Source of the DNA: GCA-002688135 sp964536565
GTDB lineage: Bacteria; Patescibacteriota; Patescibacteriia; Magasanikbacterales; GCA-002688135
Assembly: GCA_964536565.1 (NCBI GenBank)
Contig: CAZHXK010000022.1
Span: 1 to 18,479 of the forward strand
DNA: 18,479 bases
Direction of reading: 5' to 3'
The notes under the pieces were generated by a model that was not told where the DNA came from, searched no databases, and worked only from the letters and a program-made list of their open reading frames with translations. The translations under genes were made by a program, and so were the position numbers. Positions 7,326 through 13,108 of this stretch are shown here, piece by piece (position 1 is the stretch's first letter; each line of letters begins with the position of its first letter).

Positions 7326-7991
7326 CTAATTTCGCTGATCAAAACGCCAATCAGCGATCTTTTTGTGATCACCAGAAAGCAAAACATCAGGTACACCCCA
7401 AGACGAATTGTCAGAAACCTCAAACACTTCTGGACGCGTGTAATGAGGATATTCTTTTGTCATATCATCAAAATAACTTTCCTCAATCGCGGATTGATCA
7501 TTTCCTAAAACACCAGGCAACAAACGAGATACCGCGTCAGCAACAATCATTGCAGGCAACTCACCTCCGGTTAAAACATATGGACCAACCGACACCACCT
7601 CATCGACACAGAAATCCGCCACACGCTGATCAACGCCTTCATATCTCCCACACACCATCACTACACGATCTAAATCAACATACGCACGAGCTGAAGATTG
7701 CACAAACTGATCTCCCCCGGCTGCAAACAAAATCGTCTTACTTTTTGGATTCACACCCTTTAATGCGCCCAACTCTTTCAGCGCTTTATAAATTGGCTCA
7801 ACTTTCATCACCATCCCAGCACCACCACCATATGGATTATCATCAACACTCTTATGCACGTCTTCAGTCCACTTTCTCAAGTCATGAATCACAACTTCAA
7901 TGTGACCATTCTCGATTGCGCGTTTCAAAATAGAGTCGCCAAAATACGACTCAAACATCTCTGGAAAAATGGTGATGATTTCGAATTTCAT
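7326..7991 (-). CDS. trmD: tRNA (guanine-37-N1)-methyltransferase TrmD
   Basis: TrmD methylates G37 next to the anticodon of tRNAs with G36 and prevents +1 frameshifting. The 221-aa product starts MKFEIITIFPEMFESYF, the normal TrmD N-terminus. The trefoil-knot SAM site is visible as MVCGRYEGVDQRVADFCVDEVVSVGPYVLTGGE, and NPYGGGAGMVMKVEPI precedes it. The C-terminal part holds HYTRPEVF and WGVPDVLLSGDHKKI. The frame stays open to an ATG at 8024 (11 extra residues, MWLWRLVYSFV). The inner ATG at 7991 is preferred because it matches the family and because the promoter -10 at 8003-8008 lies inside the longer version. The start then sits only about 5 nt after the predicted transcript start. It belongs to the dispersed rpsP-khpA-trmD set. 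Confidence 0.95.
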   Translation of the reverse strand: MKFEIITIFPEMFESYFGDSILKRAIENGHIEVVIHDLRKWTEDVHKSVDDNPYGGGAGMVMKVEPIYKALKELGALKGVNPKSKTILFAAGGDQFVQSSARAYVDLDRVVMVCGRYEGVDQRVADFCVDEVVSVGPYVLTGGELPAMIVADAVSRLLPGVLGNDQSAIEESYFDDMTKEYPHYTRPEVFEVSDNSSWGVPDVLLSGDHKKIADWRFDQRN

Positions 7992-8002
7992 AACAAAGCT
8001 GT

Positions 8003-8031
8003 ATACTAAACGCCATAACCACATCTGTCAA
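8003..8031 (-). promoter_or_regulatory. Promoter of trmD, overlapping a divergent -10 for the Nudix gene
   Basis: Minus strand: TTGACA (8026-8031), 17 bp, TAGTAT (8003-8008), predicting a start near 7996 and a 5-nt leader. The same GTATAC core reads as TATACT (8002-8007) on the + strand, at a plausible distance for the Nudix gene at 8036, though its -35 is poor. The two divergent genes probably share this element. Confidence 0.65.
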
Positions 8032-8035
8032 CCAT

Positions 8036-8467
8036 ATGAGCACTATACCACAATTCGGAAATAATCGAGATGATCTCATGCAACGACGTGGCGCTTATGT
8101 TGTTGTATATAATAAAGAAAGAAAACTGATGACAGATTATAAACCAAGTACACAAAGATACTATCTACCAGGCGGTGGAATCGATGAAGGAGAAAAACCC
8201 GAAGAAGCAATCGTACGTGAAGTACTCGAAGAAAATGGATTAACAATACGTGTCACAGATAAAATCGGCGAAGCGAACCAAGTGTGCGAACACACCACAC
8301 TCGGCCCAATGAATAAACTGGGAATATTTTATAAAGGAGAACTCACAGATACACCTTCAATCACACCAATCGAAGATGACGCAGAATTGCGATGGATCGA
8401 CCCCAAAGAATTCCTCAAAGCAAAAGCACATGATTTTTATAAGTGGGCGATAAAGAAAGCTCTGTAA
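8036..8467 (+). CDS. Nudix hydrolase (143 aa)
   Basis: A small Nudix hydrolase, cleaving a nucleoside-diphosphate-linked substrate; the substrate cannot be read from sequence. The Nudix box is complete: G47, E53, then REVLEENGL at 61-69, fitting GX5EX7REUXEEXGU. It follows the usual YYLPGGGID strand. The tail WIDPKEFLKAKAHDFYKWAIKKAL is typical. No ribosome binding site precedes the ATG; a predicted + strand start near 8014 would give a leader of about 22 nt. It faces trmD divergently and khpA convergently, interrupting the ancestral khpA-trmD order. Its codons are A-rich (AAA, GAA), somewhat unlike the C-rich + strand DUF389 gene, which may point to a separate origin. Confidence 0.9.
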   Translation: MSTIPQFGNNRDDLMQRRGAYVVVYNKERKLMTDYKPSTQRYYLPGGGIDEGEKPEEAIVREVLEENGLTIRVTDKIGEANQVCEHTTLGPMNKLGIFYKGELTDTPSITPIEDDAELRWIDPKEFLKAKAHDFYKWAIKKAL

Positions 8468-8477
8468 AAAAACCAAA

Positions 8478-8612
8478 GGCACAGTCCACCACGCATAGTC
8501 GAGGTTGGATGCAGTGTGCCAATCTGGAGAAATCTGTGCAGCGAGTCGTACTGACGTACGTCGAGTAAACAGATTTCGAAGATCGGTGCAATGCGCCAAC
8601 CTCGGCTGTGCC
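8478..8612. repeat. Long imperfect palindrome (~135 nt) after the Nudix gene
   Basis: Nested complementary arms are visible: GGCACAG (8478-8484) with CTGTGCC (8606-8612); CGAGGTTGG (8500-8508) with CCAACCTCG (8596-8604); a 19-21 nt section with GCA, TG, CC and ATCT pairs plus wobbles; AAATCTGT (8530-8537) with ACAGATTT (8569-8576); and an apical CGTAC-TGAC-GTACG (8547-8560). A 15-nt bulge (8485-8499) interrupts one arm. It lies between the Nudix stop and the shared terminator, so it would be transcribed as a 3' structure of the Nudix mRNA. No second copy was noticed in the window. Confidence 0.75.
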
Positions 8613-8617
8613 AAAGT

Positions 8618-8641
8618 AAAAACGCCCCAAAGGGCGTTTTT
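8618..8641. terminator. Bidirectional intrinsic terminator (Nudix / khpA)
   Basis: AAAAACGCCC-CAAA-GGGCGTTTTT: a perfect stem with A and T tracts, serving the convergent Nudix (+) and khpA (minus) genes. Confidence 0.9.
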
Positions 8642-8661
8642 ACGACTGAGCAAATTAATGC

Positions 8662-8997
8662 TTAGAGATTGATGTCCTCTACGGCTGATGTATCAACATC
8701 ATCGTAGTTTGTTTCCTCACGTGGGGCGCGATCTTCGCGACGTGAACCTTCCGGTTCAAAAATCTTGAAGGCAACGTTAGCGTTGTATTTGCGCCCTACG
8801 ATTGAAAGCAGACGTCGAATTGCTTGTGCAGTTTCTCCGCGCTTTCCGATGACATAACCCATGTCTTCTGGGTTTACGTGAAGTGTAAGTAACACACCAC
8901 GCTCATCGATTGTTCGCTCAACACGAACATCTTCTGGAACACCGACAATTGCTTTGACGATGAACTCTACAAACTCTTGGTCTTTTTCTTGTGCCAT
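8662..8997 (-). CDS. khpA: KH-domain RNA-binding protein KhpA
   Basis: A 111-aa protein with one KH domain of the KhpA type, a small RNA chaperone often encoded beside rpsP and trmD. The nucleic-acid-binding GXXG loop is GKRG (51-54) within MGYVIGKRGETAQAIRRLL. The N-terminal helix (EFVEFIVKAIVG) and strand (LLTLHVNPED) match the family. A charged, acidic tail of about 25 residues (after about 85) goes beyond the typical ~75-80 aa. It is transcribed alone from 9153-9181 with a ~150-nt structured leader, and no ribosome binding site is evident before its ATG. Its position between rpsP and trmD preserves the ancestral order. Confidence 0.92.
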   Translation of the reverse strand: MAQEKDQEFVEFIVKAIVGVPEDVRVERTIDERGVLLTLHVNPEDMGYVIGKRGETAQAIRRLLSIVGRKYNANVAFKIFEPEGSRREDRAPREETNYDDVDTSAVEDINL

Positions 8998-9146
8998 ATC
9001 TTATTATTTACTGCATATCAGCAGCGTAACAACTATAGGATATAATTGAATGAATCCGCAAAGATTCCTTTATTATGCCCTGTCGACCTAGTCCGAAAAC
9101 GGATTTTCAGGATGTTCCGAAACCCCCTAATTCAGTGAGTTTAGGT
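8998..9146 (-). other. Structured 5' leader of khpA
   Basis: About 150 nt from the predicted start (~9146) to the ATG, with no gene. Three hairpins are visible: CCTAA/TTAGG (9126-9145), which would sit at the extreme 5' end of the RNA; a nested CCTG/CAGG with TCCG-AAAA-CGGA (9079-9111); and GAATC/GATTC (9052-9067). No known riboswitch was recognised. The remaining gap to 9300 shows nothing beyond the promoters listed. Confidence 0.45.
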
Positions 9147-9152
9147 ATTGAT

Positions 9153-9181
9153 ATACTACCACAAAAAAGCACGTTTGTCAA
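9153..9181 (-). promoter_or_regulatory. Promoter of khpA
   Basis: TTGACA (9176-9181), 17-bp spacer, TAGTAT (9153-9158) on the minus strand. Confidence 0.72.
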
Positions 9182-9302
9182 CCCTAAGCCGGAATTTAGA
9201 CTCATTTAAGTGAAATAAAAAAGCAGCTTTTCTCGATCAAAACAAAGCATCTATTGGTCGATAATTAAGAGCACAAACAGTGTCAGCACGATGAGCAAAA
9301 TA

Positions 9303-9311
9303 TGGTATAAT
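9303..9311 (+). promoter_or_regulatory. Extended -10 promoter of the DUF389 gene
   Basis: TGGTATAAT, a consensus extended -10, ends 8 nt before the ATG at 9320, with no convincing -35. Transcription is expected to start at about 9318, giving an almost leaderless message. Confidence 0.65.
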
Positions 9312-9319
9312 GCCCGACT

Positions 9320-10570
9320 ATGTTCAAGGTTTTCAAAAACATCGAACACGCTCGCGTTGTCGGAGCAGTCGATGAAGAATCATCCTTCACGGGAAAATTT
9401 TTCATTCTTCTCATTCTCTCAACCGTCATTGCGACGCTCGGACTCATCGCAGACAACATCTCTGTCGTGATTGGTGCTATGATCATCGCGCCACTCATGT
9501 GGCCTATTCTCGGATTATCACTTTCCATCACCAGGCAAAACCGACGCTTCTTTCGTGAATCCGTCGCACTTCTAGTCATCAGCGTCATACTCTCCGTCGC
9601 AGTCGCAGCCGGCGTCAGTCTTCTCTCCCCTATCCTTGAAATTAACGGTGCAATTCTGGAGCGCACCAACCCAAACATCATCGACCTTGTCATCGCACTC
9701 GCAACCGGAGCCGTCGCGACCTACATCGTACTTACACCCAAATCAAATCACCTCGCCGGAGTCGCTGTCGCCGCCGCTCTTATCCCCCCACTATCCGCGG
9801 CCGGCATTAGTATCGCACTCGCTGACCTCGCTGCAACACAAGGAGCACTCCTCCTCTTTGGAGCCAACCTCTTCGCGATCGTATTCATGAGTATAATTTT
9901 ATTAACAATCGGTGGATTTGCGAAAGCAAAAAAGGAAGAAGAAAAAGTTAACATCACTATCAGCTTAGTTGTCAGTCTCGGACTACTCATCCTCATTGCC
10001 GCACCACTGGGAGTTGTCCTAAAGGATAGTTTAGACATCCAAAATCAAGAAGCAGTTGTATACGACTCACTACTCCAGGAATTCAAAAAAATTAATAGTG
10101 ACGCAAAAATATCATCCCTCATGGTACGAGGACTCGAGCCCAGTACCGACATCATTGAAATCGAAGCGACAATCCAAGCACCTCTGGGCACAGATTTTTT
10201 CATCGCCGATCAGGAACGCATCGCAAAAAAAATAACCAACACCATTGATAAAGCCGTCACACTCACCATCATCATCACACCAACACTAACCGCAAAAACA
10301 CCCGTACCACTCAATACTGATGACATACATGCAATAACTACAGACATCATCAAGAAAAAAATAACCGGGGTCAGTGTCATATCAATCACCACAGACAGCT
10401 CAAATGATCATCCCAGCCTCACAGCTATCATCGCACTCCCTGCACCACTCGCAGAAAAGCAATCAATCGCACTAGAAATTGAAAAGCAACTAGAAGAAGA
10501 GTTGAATCAAAACATCACACTCACGCTCAACGTCATCACATACCAAGCAACAGAAAGCGTAGAAAACTAA
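9320..10570 (+). CDS. DUF389 family membrane protein
   Basis: A 416-aa protein whose N-terminal ~235 residues are hydrophobic. They carry the DUF389 landmarks VVIGAMIIAPLMWPILGLSLS, NIIDLVIALATGAVATYIV, LAGVAVAAALIPPLSAAGISIAL and GALLLFGANLFAI. About six or more membrane helices are expected. The C-terminal ~170 residues look soluble, with repeated strand/helix units resembling small ferredoxin-like domains. The family's biochemical role is not established. The gene runs opposite to khpA and rpsP and separates them. It has its own extended -10 promoter immediately before the ATG and shares a bidirectional terminator with rpsP, so it is an independent insertion into the old operon. Its strongly C-rich codons follow the + strand bias of the window. 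Confidence 0.88.
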   Translation: MFKVFKNIEHARVVGAVDEESSFTGKFFILLILSTVIATLGLIADNISVVIGAMIIAPLMWPILGLSLSITRQNRRFFRESVALLVISVILSVAVAAGVSLLSPILEINGAILERTNPNIIDLVIALATGAVATYIVLTPKSNHLAGVAVAAALIPPLSAAGISIALADLAATQGALLLFGANLFAIVFMSIILLTIGGFAKAKKEEEKVNITISLVVSLGLLILIAAPLGVVLKDSLDIQNQEAVVYDSLLQEFKKINSDAKISSLMVRGLEPSTDIIEIEATIQAPLGTDFFIADQERIAKKITNTIDKAVTLTIIITPTLTAKTPVPLNTDDIHAITTDIIKKKITGVSVISITTDSSNDHPSLTAIIALPAPLAEKQSIALEIEKQLEEELNQNITLTLNVITYQATESVEN

Positions 10571-10585
10571 ATCAACAACCAAACC

Positions 10586-10611
10586 AAAAACACCCCGCAA
10601 AGGGTGTTTTT
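10586..10611. terminator. Bidirectional intrinsic terminator (DUF389 / rpsP)
   Basis: AAAAACACCC-CGCAAA-GGGTGTTTTT: a 10-bp perfect stem with A and T tracts between the convergent DUF389 and rpsP genes. Confidence 0.9.
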
Positions 10612-10618
10612 CAAATTC

Positions 10619-11179
10619 TTATTCAGCAGCTTTTTCTTCTTCTTTCTTTTCTTCTACAGGAGCATCCTCTTTCTTTTCCCCTGCTGGTTTTTCCTCAGCA
10701 GCAGGAGCCTCTTCTTTCTTTTCTTCCTTTTTCTCCTCAGCTGCAGATGCAGCTTCTTCCGCAGGCTTTTCAGCTTCAGGCTCAGCAGGAGCATCTTCAG
10801 CAGGAACCTCGGCTTCATCAGCAGCTTTTGCCGCCTCTGCCTCAGCTTTTGCCGCAGCCTTTTCCTTTGCTGCATCAGCCTTTGCTGACAACTTACCTGA
10901 ACGCTTCTTCGAAATATTCGTAATTGAACGTTTCTTGTCTTTGATGATGTCTTGAGAAATCAACATATTGTGTACGGTATCTGTTGGCTGCGCACCCTTG
11001 CTGATCCAGTACTGAATTCGTTCAGTATTCAACTCAAGAACTTTTGGATTCTGATGAGGAATGTAATGTCCCACTTTCTCTACATACTTTGATGATGGCG
11101 CACGATGTTTTTCCTGCACCACGATTCGGAAAGCTGGACTATGTTTCTTCCCCACGCGAACTAATCGAATGGATAACAT
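10619..11179 (-). CDS. rpsP: 30S ribosomal protein bS16 with a long Ala/Glu/Lys tail
   Basis: bS16 is an assembly protein of the 30S body. The first ~80 residues are a normal bS16: MLSIRLVRVGKKHSPAFRIVV, then KVGHYIPHQNP and TERIQYWISKGAQPTDTV. After a basic linker (KDKKRS, KKRSGK) comes a low-complexity tail of about 90 residues, almost only Ala, Glu, Lys and Pro. The protein is therefore 186 aa, about twice the usual length. The tail is probably disordered or helical and lies at the ribosome surface; that is inference. It has its own TTGACT/TATACT promoter with a ~75-nt leader lacking an evident ribosome binding site. It is the first gene of the ancestral rpsP-khpA-trmD order, now isolated. 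Confidence 0.95.
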   Translation of the reverse strand: MLSIRLVRVGKKHSPAFRIVVQEKHRAPSSKYVEKVGHYIPHQNPKVLELNTERIQYWISKGAQPTDTVHNMLISQDIIKDKKRSITNISKKRSGKLSAKADAAKEKAAAKAEAEAAKAADEAEVPAEDAPAEPEAEKPAEEAASAAEEKKEEKKEEAPAAEEKPAGEKKEDAPVEEKKEEEKAAE

Positions 11180-11260
11180 AATTTTTCGTATAAATATCTA
11201 ACATTCCAGCAGAGATGATCGGGTGAGAGGCCTTACAAACACTCTGAAATTGATGGCGAG

Positions 11261-11289
11261 AGTATAAAAAAAAATCGACTATTAGTCAA
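11261..11289 (-). promoter_or_regulatory. Promoter of rpsP
   Basis: TTGACT (11284-11289), 17 bp, TATACT (11261-11266) on the minus strand. The -35 overlaps the stop of the upstream Nudix gene, so rpsP may also receive read-through. Confidence 0.75.
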
Positions 11290-11806
11290 GTAATCCCAAA
11301 TCAACCGCCTTTTGCAAAAAATGTGAATCACGCTTCACCGTAAACGGACCTGTATAATCCTCAGGCTTTGAAGATACAAACAAATCCAAAGCATGCGCCG
11401 CAGGAACCCAAAGCAATTCAAAACCACGATGAACTTCCTTCTCCGTAAACTTAGTCGGCCCCTTCTCTCCAATCACACGACCAACAAAACACTGCGAAAT
11501 CTTCTGTACCGAACGCTTATTCCGAAACTCCTGCGACATACCCAATGCCGTAATCATCTCAATATCAACACCAGCCTCTTCCCTAATCTCTCGTCGAGCG
11601 ATCTGTTCATATGACTCCTCATCCGAATCCGCCCTACCACCTGGCAACATATAATAACATCGATGCCTCACATGCAGGAGCGCAACATGACCATCACGAT
11701 CCACAACCACCACACGCGCTGACCGACTCATATCCCAAAAAATATCCTGATCCTCTTTAAGGCCAGGATGCACATCTTTCTCGTAAATTTTTATGAGATC
11801 ACTCAT
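11282..11806 (-). CDS. Nudix hydrolase (174 aa)
   Basis: A second Nudix protein. RVVVVDRDGHVALLHV and YYMLPGGRAD lead into the Nudix helix SYEQIARREIREEAGV; the REXXEEXG core is intact, but the spacing to the first Gly is one residue longer than consensus. The substrate is unknown. The frame is open to 11848. The ATG at 11806 (MSDLIKIYEKD) is chosen because it overlaps the methyltransferase stop by 4 nt (ATGA), the usual form of translational coupling. The longer start would overlap that gene by 46 nt. It is the last gene of the SMC-led operon; no terminator is seen and the rpsP promoter begins at its end. Confidence 0.88.
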   Translation of the reverse strand: MSDLIKIYEKDVHPGLKEDQDIFWDMSRSARVVVVDRDGHVALLHVRHRCYYMLPGGRADSDEESYEQIARREIREEAGVDIEMITALGMSQEFRNKRSVQKISQCFVGRVIGEKGPTKFTEKEVHRGFELLWVPAAHALDLFVSSKPEDYTGPFTVKRDSHFLQKAVDLGLLD

Positions 11807-12405
11807 AGTTTCTTTAACACAATATCGAACCAATCGATTCCACGCCAATCGTAGTCACGCTCAAAAATTACCTCCCAACCTTCCCCCGCCAGCTTTGCAA
11901 ATAATTCTCGATTATACAAATAATACGTCCGCACCCTATAAGCCTCCTCGCGTACATACTCTTCATACGTCTCAGAACGCTTCATCGAGGCATACAGAAT
12001 TCCCCCACGATGCAATGAGTCATGAATACGCCCCAACACAACCTCAAGCGCATTCTTTGACGTGTGTATCAACGAAGCAAACGCAATCACCACATCCAAC
12101 CCATCAGGAAAATCATATACCTCAACATCAGCCTCTTCAAACTCAACATCAGGAAATGATCGTCGTGCAATCGACAACAATTTCTCAGACACATCAGTCC
12201 CAACATACCGATCTGTAAATTTCAAAATCTCGGAAACATCACGCCCTTGTGCACACCCAATCTCCAACACACGCGGATTCTCTACATCAACATACCCAAA
12301 CAACCGCGCAACATCCTCAACGCGTGCACCGCTCTTATTCAACTTATCTGCAATCGCATCCGCACTCGCATTGTATGTATCAATTGTTTGCTGTTTCAGA
12401 TTCAT
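11803..12405 (-). CDS. Class I SAM-dependent methyltransferase
   Basis: A 200-aa Rossmann-fold methyltransferase. Motif I is VLEIGCAQGRD (46-56). The acidic residue at the end of strand 2 is Asp71 (YVGTDVSEKLLSIA). Motif III-like EEADVEVYDFP and motif IV DVVIAFASLIH follow. The C-terminal part contains WEVIFERDYDWRGIDWFDIVLKKL, as in small-molecule-type methyltransferases. The substrate cannot be told. The ATG at 12405 is preferred over 12429: it starts 1 nt after the upstream stop and has GGTGGG about 8 nt before it, whereas the longer form overlaps the neighbour. It is coupled to the genes on both sides in the SMC operon. Confidence 0.87.
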   Translation of the reverse strand: MNLKQQTIDTYNASADAIADKLNKSGARVEDVARLFGYVDVENPRVLEIGCAQGRDVSEILKFTDRYVGTDVSEKLLSIARRSFPDVEFEEADVEVYDFPDGLDVVIAFASLIHTSKNALEVVLGRIHDSLHRGGILYASMKRSETYEEYVREEAYRVRTYYLYNRELFAKLAGEGWEVIFERDYDWRGIDWFDIVLKKL

Positions 12406-12406
12406 A

Positions 12407-13096
12407 TCAATTCCCACCCCCTGAACCATACCTTTCCTCCATAAATGACATTAACAAAGAACTGCCAATCACGTTCATATCATGTAAAAGATCCGAACGA
12501 TGCTTTCCTGGATAAATACGACCACCTGACTGCTTACCAGGCTTCAACGTAAACAACACACGATCACTCTTTCCCCGAGCGTGCGAAACATCCAAACCAA
12601 CATCAATCTCCCAAGAAAACCTCATTAAATAACTTTCGTTTTTCAAAACCTTCATCAAAACCAAAAGTGGATCGTTATTCTCAAGCGTACATGTAATCTC
12701 CGGCAAACGACTTTCACCACCACGATCAAACCCAACAATATGAAAACCATGATCAGACATCACCTGCCCCAAAAGAACAGCAGAATGCTCACCAATATCA
12801 TGCTCGGCGAAATCTCCAGAAGCATCAACCTTCTGATACATAACATCCCTGCGCACCAAGCCCTCCCGATATCCCGCAAGCCACCGCTCATGACCTTCTT
12901 CATCACCAGTCATAAAATCACCCCCAAGACCCTCCTCAAAACGTTCCATCAAAGCATCGATATCCACAATAGTCTCAACATCAACAGCTTCGGATTCATC
13001 GCCAACCTCCGGATTCACAACATCTGAAGACAGGCGAGCTTGCGCTTCCAAAAACTCCCCCCTCTCTCTTCTTTTTTTATGCTTTCCTCTTGCCAT
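12407..13096 (-). CDS. Uncharacterised 229-aa protein
   Basis: I do not recognise a family. It starts with a strongly basic stretch (MARGKHKKRRERGE), which suggests nucleic-acid contact. An acidic region follows (about 30-70, rich in Asp and Glu), then a mixed alpha/beta part (AVLLGQVMSDHGFHIVGFDRG, LPEITCTLENNDPLLVLMKVLKNESYLMRFSWEIDVGL) and a Gly-rich end. There is no membrane segment or signal peptide. It lies 12 nt after the smc stop and 1 nt before the methyltransferase start, so it is clearly in their operon. That makes a chromosome- or DNA-associated role possible but unproven. Confidence 0.75.
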   Translation of the reverse strand: MARGKHKKRRERGEFLEAQARLSSDVVNPEVGDESEAVDVETIVDIDALMERFEEGLGGDFMTGDEEGHERWLAGYREGLVRRDVMYQKVDASGDFAEHDIGEHSAVLLGQVMSDHGFHIVGFDRGGESRLPEITCTLENNDPLLVLMKVLKNESYLMRFSWEIDVGLDVSHARGKSDRVLFTLKPGKQSGGRIYPGKHRSDLLHDMNVIGSSLLMSFMEERYGSGGGN

Positions 13097-13108
13097 ATAT
13101 AGCTAACA

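Noticed and set aside
7992..8024. Longer TrmD start adding MWLWRLVYSFV
   Set aside because: The extension is absent from the family and contains the promoter -10; MKFEIITIFPEMF is the standard N-terminus.
8357..8653. 98-codon and 71-codon minus frames in the Nudix-khpA gap
   Set aside because: They run through the palindrome and terminator and into the Nudix gene; no start signals or homology.
10604..10888. A 94-codon Phe/Leu/Ser-rich + strand frame that looks like a membrane protein
   Set aside because: It is the mirror of the Glu/Lys/Ala repeat tail of bS16; hydrophobicity is a by-product of the complementary codons.
11807..11848. Longer start for the second Nudix protein
   Set aside because: It would overlap the methyltransferase by 46 nt, whereas 11806 gives the usual ATGA coupling.
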